From: Nevskiaceae bacterium
GTDB lineage: Bacteria > Pseudomonadota > Gammaproteobacteria > Nevskiales > Nevskiaceae
Assembly: GCA_021731445.1 (NCBI GenBank)
Contig: JAKFXK010000055.1
Span: 1-49,756 of the forward strand
Reading direction: 5' to 3'
DNA length: 49,756 nt
In this document: positions 18,962 through 28,650 of the stretch, piece by piece
How positions within the stretch are numbered: the first letter of the stretch is position 1
How the letters are laid out: each line of letters starts with the position of its first letter
Made by a program: the position numbers and the translations under genes
Notes under the pieces: generated by a model
Seen by the model: only the letters and a program-made list of their open reading frames with translations
Database searches by the model: none
Told to the model about the DNA's origin: nothing

Positions 18962-19123
18962 GAGGGCTCCACTGGAATAGTGGTGCGCAGTGTAAGCGAC
19001 TCGGAATGGCAGCCGTCACCGGGCCATGCCTCAGATTTAATTACGAACCCCGCATTCGACCCCAATTCAGATGCGGTGGGTAACCTCCGACTCTCTTTCC
19101 AATGCAAACTCAAGGAGAAAACC

Positions 19124-19576
19124 ATGAGTGCAGTCCGTATTCCCGCAGATGCTCTGGTGCTGGTCGGCGATGGTTCCAAGGCGCTCTTCCTCCGCAACAT
19201 TGGCAGCGAAGAGACGCCTGAGCTGCAGGTGGAGATTCTCAAGGCGCACGACAATCCCGCCACGCGCGACCAAGGCACCGACCGACCTGGTCGCCGCGCC
19301 GGCGGTGCAGGTATTGGCGCACGCAGCGCCATAGAACAGACCGACTGGCACAACCTGGAAGAGGCACGATTTGCTTCCCGGATCGCCGACGATCTCTATA
19401 AGGCGGCGCACGCTGGATTATTCGACAAGCTGGTAGTGGTCGCGCCACCTGCCACTCTGGGCGTACTGCGCAAGCAGTTCCACACCGAGGTTTCGCAGAA
19501 AGTGGTGGCCGAGGTTAGCAAGAACCTGACAGGCCATCAGGCTCCGGAGATCGCGCGGTTGCTCACCACTCACTGA
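19124..19576 (+). CDS. Host attachment family protein (Host_attach)
   Basis: This is a 150-residue cytosolic-looking protein of the family named from a gene required for attachment to host cells (PF10116). The family features are the LVLVGDGSKALFLRN beta-hairpin at 8-22, the central D-W-H-(N)-LEEARFASRIADDL region and the C-terminal LVVVAPPATLGVLR and LTGHQAPEIARLL. In this family the C-terminal half resembles an eRF1-like fold. Whether it has anything to do with attachment here is unknown. A strong AAGGAG site (19112-19117) decides the start at 19124. The frame is open upstream, but that part is intergenic and antisense to the two small genes. Confidence 0.85.
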   Translation: MSAVRIPADALVLVGDGSKALFLRNIGSEETPELQVEILKAHDNPATRDQGTDRPGRRAGGAGIGARSAIEQTDWHNLEEARFASRIADDLYKAAHAGLFDKLVVVAPPATLGVLRKQFHTEVSQKVVAEVSKNLTGHQAPEIARLLTTH

Positions 19577-19590
19577 GCGGATTCACTACG

Positions 19591-20361
19591 TTAGTTGCGC
19601 AGCTTGTAGCCGGTCTTGAACACCCACCAGATCGCCGTCAGGCACAGCAACATGAATACACAGGTCATGCCCACGCTCACCGCAATGCTGACATCGGCCA
19701 CACCATAGAAACTCCAGCGGAAGCCTGAGACCAGATACACCACCGGATTGAACAGGGTCACCGTCTGCCAGAGCGGCGGCAGCATGCTGATCGAGTAGAA
19801 GCTGCCGCCGAGAAAGGTGAGTGGGGTCACCACCATCAGCGGGATGATCTGCAACTTCTCGAAGCCATCCGCCCAGATACCGATGAGGAAGCCGAACAGG
19901 CTGAAGGTGACAGCCGTGAGCACGAGAAACAGCGCCATCCACAGCGGATGCGCGATGCTGTAATCGACGAACAGGCGCGCGGTGGCGAGCATGAGGATGC
20001 CGAGCATCACCGACTTGCTGGCCGCTGCACCCACGTAGCCCAGCACCACCTCGACATGTGACACCGGCGCGGACAGCAGCTCGTAGATCGTGCCCGACCA
20101 CTTCGGCATGTAGATGCCGAAGCTGGCGTTGCCGATGCTCTCGCTCAAGAGCGAGAGCATGACCAGGCCGGGGATGATGAAGGCCCCATAGCTGATGCCC
20201 TCGATCGCCCCCATGCGTGAGCCGATGGCCGCACCGAACACCACGAAATAGAGCGAGGTCGAAAGCACCGGCGAGGCGATGCTTTGCACCAGCGTGCGAA
20301 AGGTGCGCGCCATCTCAAAGCGGTAGATGGCTTTCACCGCATGCCAGTTGATGCCATTCAT
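19591..20361 (-). CDS. yadH: ABC-2 type transporter permease (YadH-like)
   Basis: This is a six-helix ABC-2 permease of 256 residues, exactly the length of E. coli YadH. It contains the family stretch [20 protein letters not shown] near residues 157-176. With the adjacent ATPase it should form a half-size exporter. The substrate of the YadGH system is not established. The start overlaps the ATPase stop by 4 bp. The gene converges on the host-attachment gene with a 14-bp gap. Confidence 0.88.
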   Translation of the reverse strand: MNGINWHAVKAIYRFEMARTFRTLVQSIASPVLSTSLYFVVFGAAIGSRMGAIEGISYGAFIIPGLVMLSLLSESIGNASFGIYMPKWSGTIYELLSAPVSHVEVVLGYVGAAASKSVMLGILMLATARLFVDYSIAHPLWMALFLVLTAVTFSLFGFLIGIWADGFEKLQIIPLMVVTPLTFLGGSFYSISMLPPLWQTVTLFNPVVYLVSGFRWSFYGVADVSIAVSVGMTCVFMLLCLTAIWWVFKTGYKLRN

Positions 20362-21287
20362 GCGCGCTGCTCCCGAACCAGATCGACAAAAATATCTTCC
20401 AGCGACGACTGGCTCGATTGCAGCTCCTTGAAATCGATGCCGTGCTCGTCCAGACGCCGCAGCAGGGCCGCGATGCCGGTCTCATCACTCTGCGCATCGA
20501 AGGTGTAGACCAGCGAGTCACCATCATCCTTGAGCGTGAGCGCTGCATCGGCGAGCGTGGCGGGGATGGCCGCCAGGGGTGCCTTGAGATGCAGCGTGAG
20601 CTGTTTCTTGCCGAGCTTCGCCATCAGCGCCTGTTTCTCTTCCACCACGATCAGCTCACCCTTGCGGATCACGCCGATGCGGTCGGCCATTTCCTCGGCC
20701 TCCTCGATGTAGTGCGTGGTGAGGATAATCGTCACGCCCCGCTCGCGCAGGCCCCGCACCATTGCCCACATGTCGCGGCGCAGCTCCACGTCCACGCCCG
20801 CGCTGGGTTCGTCGAGGAAGAGAATCTGCGGCTCGTGCGACAGCGCCTTGGCGATCATCACGCGCCGTTTCATGCCGCCGGAGAGCGTCATGATCTTCGA
20901 GTCGCGCTTGTCCCACAGCGAGAGCTCGCGCAGCACCCTTTCGACCAGCACGGTGTCCTTCGGCTTGCCGAACAGCCCGCGGCTGAAGTTGACCGTCGCC
21001 CACACCGTCTCGAAGGCATCGGTGGAAAGCTCCTGCGGCACCAAGCCAATCCTGGCGCGTGCCGCACGGTAGTCGGCAGAAGCATCATGTCCATCCACCA
21101 GAACGGTACCGCTCGTGGCATTAACGATGCCGCAGACGATGTTGATGAGCGTGGTCTTGCCCGCCCCATTGGGGCCGAGCAGCGCAAAGATTTCGCCACG
21201 CCGGATATCGAGATCAACGCCTTTGAGCGCCACAAAGCCCGACGCATAAGTCTTGGTCAAGTTTTTGATGGAAAGGATGGTGGACAC
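20358..21287 (-). CDS. yadG: ABC transporter ATP-binding protein (YadG-like)
   Basis: This is a 309-residue ATPase, against 308 in E. coli YadG, and the motifs match closely: Walker [12 protein letters not shown], the Q-loop [15 protein letters not shown], signature LSGGMKRR, Walker [13 protein letters not shown] and the H-loop [13 protein letters not shown]-terminal regulatory domain follows. I placed the start at the GTG at 21285-21287 (residues begin [14 protein letters not shown]), because the 14-codon extension to a TTG has no family match. There is no clear ribosome site. It forms an operon with the permease and is divergent from the NYN-like gene. Confidence 0.88.
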   Translation of the reverse strand: MSTILSIKNLTKTYASGFVALKGVDLDIRRGEIFALLGPNGAGKTTLINIVCGIVNATSGTVLVDGHDASADYRAARARIGLVPQELSTDAFETVWATVNFSRGLFGKPKDTVLVERVLRELSLWDKRDSKIMTLSGGMKRRVMIAKALSHEPQILFLDEPSAGVDVELRRDMWAMVRGLRERGVTIILTTHYIEEAEEMADRIGVIRKGELIVVEEKQALMAKLGKKQLTLHLKAPLAAIPATLADAALTLKDDGDSLVYTFDAQSDETGIAALLRRLDEHGIDFKELQSSQSSLEDIFVDLVREQRA

Positions 21288-21355
21288 GCGGGCATCACGG
21301 CAGAAAGGTCGCGCATTATCCGCGATCAATGCCCTGTGCTATCACTGGCGCGCTC

Positions 21356-22210
21356 ATGGTCAGCCCCGAAAATCACCTGTCGCCCACCTCGCGCCGCTTC
21401 TGCATCGACGCGCTCAACCTCGCCTACTGGGACAGCCGGGTGCCTTCGCTGCGGGTGCCGATGACACTGATGGCGCAACTGCTCGCGCAAGGCCACGAAG
21501 CGCGACTCTACTTCGATGCCAGCGCTCGCCATCGCTTCCCCTCCGAGTTGTCGATCTACGAGCAGCTCATGCAGCACCCGCAGCACTGCATCGAGGTGGC
21601 CGCTGGCCGCACTGCCGATGGCCTGCTGTTGCGCGATGCCCGCGCCACCGGTGCCAGCCTCATCACCCGCGACCACTTTGCCGATCACCGCCGTCGCTAT
21701 CGCAAGCTGATTGACGATCCCACCCGGCGCTTATCTGGCTGGGTGGAGCAAGGGCAACTCTGCGTGCCGGGCTTGATGCTTGAAGTGCTGCTGCCACTCA
21801 CGGCGTTGGAAGCTTGGCAAGCACTCGCGCCACTGCTCAAGCCTCAAACAGCACGACCCGCCCAAGCCAGCAAGACCAGCCTGCCCGCGCTGCTCGCCGC
21901 AGCCCTGCTCAGCATCGGCCTGCCACGCGCACAGGCATCACCCCTCGTTGCACCCACCCTTGCCCCGCCAACCATGGAAGAAGTGCGCTTTTACACCCAG
22001 CCCCTCGTCAGGGCCAGACTGCGCCTGCCCGACAGCCTGCGCGACTTCGCCGTGATGCAGATCGCCCCCACCACCGACGATCCTGCACGCTTCGCCGTGA
22101 CGTTGCAGTTCAAGGCCAAAGCGCCGTTCGGTGGTATCACACAGCACACCACAGACTTTTTGATGAAACGTTCCAGCAGCGGTAAGGTTTGGCTAGTGAC
22201 AATGAAATGA
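21356..22210 (+). CDS. NYN/Zc3h12a-like RNase domain fused to a signal-like segment and C-terminal domain
   Basis: This is a 284-residue two-part protein. The N-terminal part (about 14-140) looks like a NYN/PIN-type RNase of the Zc3h12a group: FCIDALNLAYW (Asp18, Asn21) on the first strand, RLYFDAS (Asp54), TADGLLLRDA (Asp88) and LITRDHFADH (Asp106, Asp110). Residues 175-194 (LPALLAAALLSIGLPRAQA) look exactly like a signal peptide ending in an A-X-A site, but they sit in the middle. About 90 residues of beta-rich sequence follow, which I do not recognise. It may be a membrane-tethered nuclease or a fusion of a cytosolic gene with a secreted one. An in-frame ATG at 21329 is an alternative start, and neither has a good ribosome site. 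Confidence 0.6.
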   Translation: MVSPENHLSPTSRRFCIDALNLAYWDSRVPSLRVPMTLMAQLLAQGHEARLYFDASARHRFPSELSIYEQLMQHPQHCIEVAAGRTADGLLLRDARATGASLITRDHFADHRRRYRKLIDDPTRRLSGWVEQGQLCVPGLMLEVLLPLTALEAWQALAPLLKPQTARPAQASKTSLPALLAAALLSIGLPRAQASPLVAPTLAPPTMEEVRFYTQPLVRARLRLPDSLRDFAVMQIAPTTDDPARFAVTLQFKAKAPFGGITQHTTDFLMKRSSSGKVWLVTMK

Positions 22211-22277
22211 AGGTCAGCGAAGTGCCAGAAGCGGGCGTTCGTAGCTAGGATAGCTGTCAGACCCGTCAGGATAAACC

Positions 22278-23432
22278 ATGTGGCGCTTCCGTAAGTCATT
22301 TTCACCGCTGCCCGGTGTGCGTCTGACGCTCTCGCCGAGTGGAATTTCAACTTCTGTTGGAGCCGGCCCCTTCCGAATTACGTCAGGCCCACAAGGGCAA
22401 TACATAACCGCAACAGTCCCAGGCACTGGCCTTTCTTTCCGACAGTCCTTATCTGGCGCCCAAGCACGCGGTGGCACCTTCTCCCCGCCTCTACATGCTC
22501 AGCAATATTTACCAGTTGCTGTGCAGCCCATCGTCATGGATCCAAGGGTCGAACAAATCGAGAGCGCGGGCTCTGCAGTTCTTACGTCGCCTGGCATTGC
22601 AGAATTCCGAAAGCTCTTGGATCGCGCGAGAACCGAGCAGGCTCAAATTGCAAAGGAAATCGCAGTAGCGAAATCAACCGAGGGAGTTGCAACGAGAAAG
22701 CACCTCAGCTGGAAGAATGGTTGGCTCTTCCGAAGGCTGATGAAGTCGCGCTTTGCTGCACTTGAAGCGGCCGCCGAAGAATCAACGGCCAGACGCGTCG
22801 AATTGGAAGAGCAGGAGGAGTTGGCAAAACTAGGAACTCAAATTGAGATTCCCGATAGCCTTAAGGCAAGTTTCTCCCGTCTAACAGATTCTTTTGCCCA
22901 GCTATCTCGATCCCAAAAAATCTGGGACACAGTTAGTCACAGAGTGATTAATCAGTTCGCTGAGCGAACCCTTGCAGCAAGAGCGGTAGAACGAAAGCAG
23001 GTCCAATTTCGACTCGGACGATGCACTGTCATTCAATCGGATTGGCAGGTTCCACACCTCGAGAACGCCAACGGTGGTGACATCTACTTATTCCCACTGT
23101 TTGTCGTCTATTTTGCGGGTGAGCACAGCTTTGCCTTGCTCGAGTACAAAGACGTTCATTTCATCAGTAGCATCACGCGCTTTCAGGAAGAAGAAGGCGT
23201 CCCCACTGACTCTCAAGTTGTCGGCAAGACTTGGGCAAGGACTAATAAGGATGGCAGCCCAGACCGCCGCTTCAAAGAGAACTACGAAATTCCCATCACG
23301 GAATACGGAAAACTCGTACTAAGTTCCTCCACAGGCCTGAATGAGGAATACGTGCTAAGCAGTGCTGCAAGTTGCCAAGCGTTCGGAAAAGAGTGGAATG
23401 CACTCGTCCAAGGCATCGCAAGGGGAGGCTAA
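22278..23432 (+). CDS. DUF4236 domain protein in a lower-GC segment
   Basis: This is a 384-residue protein of unknown function. The first 55 residues (MWRFRKSFSPLPGVRLTLSP, then SGISTSVGAGPFRITSGPQG and the VPGTGLSFR motif) match the DUF4236 domain, a small beta-rich N-terminal module. A charged helical region (about 105-190) follows, and then a globular C-terminal part (about 230-380) with aromatic-rich strands that I do not recognise. Base composition and codon choice (AAA, ATT and GAA-rich) differ from all neighbours by eye, which suggests recent transfer. The start is decided by the DUF4236 motif; an AGGA lies 8 nt upstream. Confidence 0.8.
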   Translation: MWRFRKSFSPLPGVRLTLSPSGISTSVGAGPFRITSGPQGQYITATVPGTGLSFRQSLSGAQARGGTFSPPLHAQQYLPVAVQPIVMDPRVEQIESAGSAVLTSPGIAEFRKLLDRARTEQAQIAKEIAVAKSTEGVATRKHLSWKNGWLFRRLMKSRFAALEAAAEESTARRVELEEQEELAKLGTQIEIPDSLKASFSRLTDSFAQLSRSQKIWDTVSHRVINQFAERTLAARAVERKQVQFRLGRCTVIQSDWQVPHLENANGGDIYLFPLFVVYFAGEHSFALLEYKDVHFISSITRFQEEEGVPTDSQVVGKTWARTNKDGSPDRRFKENYEIPITEYGKLVLSSSTGLNEEYVLSSAASCQAFGKEWNALVQGIARGG

Positions 23433-23520
23433 GTCAAATGTTCACCATCCGCTTTGGGCTGGCACCAGCCCTTACGCCAAGCCTTGGCGCACAATCGGCC
23501 CCACAACAAATCATGCAGCA

Positions 23521-24375
23521 ATGAGCCTGCCCATGACCCTGACGGTGACACCCTCCCAGCAGGCCTGCGGCGCCGCAGTGTCTGGCGTCAATCTCTCGCA
23601 GCCAGTCGATGCCGCGACCATCGCCGCGATCCGTACCGCATGGCTAAAGCATCACGTCCTCGCCTTCCCCGATCAGTTGCTCAGCGATGACGATCTGGAA
23701 CGCTTCACACTGTATTTCGGCAGCTTCGGCGAAGACCCCTTCATCGCACCAATTCCAGGACGCCAGCACATCATCGCGGTGGAGCGGCGTGCCGACGAAA
23801 GGTCGTCGCTATTCGCAGAAACCTGGCACAGCGACTGGAGCTTTCAGGCGCGACCACCGGCAGGCACCTGCCTGTATGGCATCACCATCCCGCCGGTCGG
23901 TGGCGACACGCTGTTCGCCAACCAGCATGCGGCGCTGGATGCGATGCCCGATGCCCTGCGCAAGCGACTCGAAGGCCGCATGGCCATCCATTCCGCGAAG
24001 CGCGCCTACGCACCCGACGGCTTGTACGGCAAAGGCGATACCACCAGGGCACGCGCGATGGTGATCCGGCCTTCCAAGGAGGCGGAAAACACAGAGCGCC
24101 ACCCGCTGATCCGCAAGCATCCCGAAACCGGCCGCGAGGGGGTCTTCGGCTGCTTCGGCTACATCATCGGCATTGAGGGCATGGCCGATGCCGAGGCGAT
24201 GCCGCTGCTGATGGAGCTTTACCAGTGGCAGTCGCGCGAGGCCTTTCAGTACCGCCATCGCTGGCAGCCGAACATGCTGGTGATGTGGGACAACCGCTCG
24301 CTGCTGCACGCGGCCACCGGCGGCTATGCGGGGCACCACCGGCTGCTGCACCGCACGACTATTGCGGCGGCCTGA
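23521..24375 (+). CDS. TauD/TfdA-family 2-oxoglutarate-dependent dioxygenase
   Basis: This is a non-heme Fe(II)/2-oxoglutarate dioxygenase of 284 residues. The iron ligands are visible as HSD in TWHSDWSF (His103, Asp105) and the distal His263 in NRSLLHAATGGY. The 2-oxoglutarate Arg is probably Arg278 in LLHRTTI. Such enzymes hydroxylate taurine, alkylsulfates, 2,4-D and other small molecules; the substrate here is unknown. A sulfur role together with the TauE-like permease at 9971 would be speculation. I chose the ATG at 23521 because upstream codons overlap the DUF4236 gene and have no family similarity. Confidence 0.87.
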   Translation: MSLPMTLTVTPSQQACGAAVSGVNLSQPVDAATIAAIRTAWLKHHVLAFPDQLLSDDDLERFTLYFGSFGEDPFIAPIPGRQHIIAVERRADERSSLFAETWHSDWSFQARPPAGTCLYGITIPPVGGDTLFANQHAALDAMPDALRKRLEGRMAIHSAKRAYAPDGLYGKGDTTRARAMVIRPSKEAENTERHPLIRKHPETGREGVFGCFGYIIGIEGMADAEAMPLLMELYQWQSREAFQYRHRWQPNMLVMWDNRSLLHAATGGYAGHHRLLHRTTIAAA

Positions 24376-24445
24376 GTGACAAGGGTGGGCGAAGTGATAG
24401 CGTGTCCGCGCGGTTGACGGTGTAGCGCCTGTCTCGTTGACCCGC

Positions 24446-24472
24446 GTGGGCAAACGAAAAAAGTTTGCCCAC
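24446..24472. repeat. Perfect hairpin repeat (10-bp stem)
   Basis: GTGGGCAAAC (24446-24455) and GTTTGCCCAC (24463-24472) form a perfect inverted repeat around a GAAAAAA loop, flanked by GGGT/ACCC-like sequence. GTAGGGTGGGCAAA-type hairpins are common dispersed repeats in proteobacterial genomes. It lies between two convergent genes and could also act as a weak bidirectional terminator. Confidence 0.6.
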
Positions 24473-24512
24473 CCTACGCTCCGCCAGAGGAAGCGCAACA
24501 GATCTCAGCGCA

Positions 24513-24869
24513 TCAGGCTTCGATGATCAGCTTGAAGCCGCCAAAGAACATGCGCTTGCCATCGAACGGCATGTCGCTGGGCTGCATGTTGGCCATGAAC
24601 GGATCGGCCATCACCTTGGCCATCACCTCGTCGCGGTGCTTGCGGGATTTGTAGAGCGCCCAGGCGAACACCACGGTCTCGCCTTCTTTGAGCTTCACGC
24701 TCTGCGGAAACGAGGTGGTCTTGCCGGGCTTGACGTCATCGGCAACGCTTTCGTTGTAGGCCAGCGCGCCATGCTTGAGCCAGAGCTTGGCGGATTTCTT
24801 CGCCAGTATCTTGTAGGCCGCCAGATTCTCGATGGGTACGGGGATCACAAAGCTGTCGACATAGTTCAT
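24513..24869 (-). CDS. DUF1428 family protein (YbaA-like)
   Basis: This is a 118-residue soluble protein with a dimeric alpha/beta-barrel-like fold, of the DUF1428 family. The typical features are MNYVDSFVIPVPIENLAAYK at the N-terminus, then VVFAWALYKSRKHRDEV and MPFDGKRMFFGGFK at the end. The function is unknown in all relatives. A good AAGGA ribosome site precedes the ATG. It lies 38 bp downstream of the secreted repeat protein on the same strand and may be co-transcribed with it. Confidence 0.88.
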   Translation of the reverse strand: MNYVDSFVIPVPIENLAAYKILAKKSAKLWLKHGALAYNESVADDVKPGKTTSFPQSVKLKEGETVVFAWALYKSRKHRDEVMAKVMADPFMANMQPSDMPFDGKRMFFGGFKLIIEA

Positions 24870-24907
24870 GGTGATTTTCCTTAGGCGTTATTGGTGTTTG
24901 CTGCGGG

Positions 24908-26296
24908 CTACTGCGATTGGATCAACACCAGATTTTGCACCTGCCGTTGGTTGCCCTTGCTGGCGGTGAGCGTGATCTGCAAACGACCGCCACCCTGTTT
25001 CATCGGCGGCGCGTTGAAGCCGATACGGAAATTGCCGTTCGCATCCGCCTGCGTCGACTGGGTCAGCAGATTCTGGCTCAGGCCCAGGAGGCCGAAGATC
25101 GCCGATACGGCGGTGACCTGCGCATCGATGGTTGCCCCCGGTGCGGTGCGGCCGCGCAGCTCGATTTGTCCGGCGACGACCTGCCCTTGATTCTGGTGAC
25201 TGGTCAGCTCCAGCGACAGCGGCACGCTGCTGGCCGCACTTGCGGAGGCCAGCACCGTGAATTGCCAGCTCTGGCGCAGGCTGTTGCCAGCACGGTCTTT
25301 CGCAGTGACCACGGCGGTATAGCTGCCGGCCTCGAGATCGGCACGGTAGTTGAAGAACTGCGGGGTGATCACCGCGCTGCGGGTGACATCGCGTCCGGCC
25401 ACAACCAGCACGACGCTAGTCGGATCCACACCGCTGCCACTGCTGTCGTCAAAAGTGCCGGAGACCGACACCGCAGTGCCCGAAGAGAGTTGCGCGCCAT
25501 TGACCGGCAGGAGGTTGCCGATCACCGGACGCGCCACGCTCTTCACCAGCAGCTGATTGAGCGGGATGCGCAGGGTCCTGCCGCTCGCCAGCAGCGTGCC
25601 AGTCACTCGCGCATTGCTGGCGATGCGGTCGCTGCGGCGCACGGTGTAGCTGCCGGTGTAGGTGCCGCTGCGGATTTCGCGCAGGAAGACCGGGTTGGCA
25701 ACGCCTTCGATACTGACCGAGGCCTGACCACCCGGGCTGGCAACCATCGTGAAATCGAGATCAGCCCCGGCTTCGAGCTTGTCGAGTGGTGTCACCGCCA
25801 AACTCTCGATGGCAAGCACACCGGGCTGCACGGGGGTGGGTACCGGCAGCAACGCATTGACGGTCACGCCCAGCGACTCGCCGAGCAAGGAGCTGGTGGA
25901 GCGACTGCCGCGCTTGAGCGTCCCACGCGCGGTGGTCGTGCTGCTGATGCGGTCGCTGGCCCTGACGGTGTAACGGCCCTCGTAGACACCAGGCTCAACC
26001 TCCTTCAGTGGAATGCGGGCCTCGATGCCGCTGATGCGCACGCTGGCCGAGCCGCGTGCGCTGCCTTCCAGTGTGAAGTCCAGTGTCGAACCCGCGCGCA
26101 GCTCTTCGTCAGCATCGACATAGAACTCGGAAATGACCGGTGCGGCTTTCGAGCGTTGTGCGGCCGCTGGCTCCGCGTGGCCGAGTGCCAGGATGGCGAC
26201 GAGCGCCGACAGCAGCAGGGCCGGGAACCTCGACCCGCGACGGGTCGTGGGCTGCGCGGGGCTTGGCTTCTTTGCAATTGCATGATCTGTGTTCAT
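24908..26296 (-). CDS. Secreted protein with tandemly duplicated beta-rich domain
   Basis: This is a 462-residue exported protein. A long basic N-region (TTRRGSRF) and the hydrophobic stretch LLLSALVAILALGH end at an AAA site near residue 46, a likely signal peptide. Two copies of one domain follow (about 53-145 and 165-255). Each has a pattern like L-x-AG-x-x-LDFT, then A-S-V-x-I-x-G, then GxYxGxYTVRxSDRI. After that come an Ig-like segment with a classic AKDRAGN motif (about 260-375) and a last domain with RGRTAPGATI. It is probably a periplasmic or surface protein, perhaps polymer- or protein-binding. The start at 26294-26296 has a GGAG site, and upstream codons look noncoding. It is divergent from acs. 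Confidence 0.75.
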   Translation of the reverse strand: MNTDHAIAKKPSPAQPTTRRGSRFPALLLSALVAILALGHAEPAAAQRSKAAPVISEFYVDADEELRAGSTLDFTLEGSARGSASVRISGIEARIPLKEVEPGVYEGRYTVRASDRISSTTTARGTLKRGSRSTSSLLGESLGVTVNALLPVPTPVQPGVLAIESLAVTPLDKLEAGADLDFTMVASPGGQASVSIEGVANPVFLREIRSGTYTGSYTVRRSDRIASNARVTGTLLASGRTLRIPLNQLLVKSVARPVIGNLLPVNGAQLSSGTAVSVSGTFDDSSGSGVDPTSVVLVVAGRDVTRSAVITPQFFNYRADLEAGSYTAVVTAKDRAGNSLRQSWQFTVLASASAASSVPLSLELTSHQNQGQVVAGQIELRGRTAPGATIDAQVTAVSAIFGLLGLSQNLLTQSTQADANGNFRIGFNAPPMKQGGGRLQITLTASKGNQRQVQNLVLIQSQ

Positions 26297-26512
26297 CGAC
26301 AGTCTCCAGGGATTTTTGCTGCCTGACAGATTCAGCGCAGCTTGCGACTGGATCAGACATGCACAGACCTTATTGGGGCCTCGCCGTGAACCGGCACTTA
26401 ACTCGCGGCCGCAAGCACAGCAGGACCATGCAGCGCTCACCCGCCCGCATTTCGACTTCGCGCTCAAATCCCGCAAACTCTCACTCGCGCAACCATTGAC
26501 TGAGAAAAATCC

Positions 26513-28510
<1,998 letters not shown>

Positions 28511-28562
28511 CAAGCACCAAGGAAACACCGAGCAAGCGGTTCTTTTCTCTTGGCTGCTGTTG

Positions 28563-28592
28563 TTGCCATTTTCCTGACGAACGCGTTATACG
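28563..28592 (+). promoter_or_regulatory. Candidate sigma-70 promoter for the diguanylate cyclase gene
   Basis: TTGCCA (28563-28568) and TATACG (28587-28592) with an 18-bp spacer lie 58 bp before the ATG at 28651 in a relatively AT-rich gap. The match is 5 of 6 and 4 of 6. Confidence 0.4.
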
Positions 28593-28650
28593 AACTGAAT
28601 CTCGCGGAGGGCGAGATCACTAAAACTTATAACAAGCGTTCGGTACCTGC

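Noticed and set aside
18674-19123. An upstream in-frame extension of the host-attachment gene
   Set aside because: It is antisense to the two small genes and lacks family similarity; the AAGGAG site at 19112 fixes the start at 19124.
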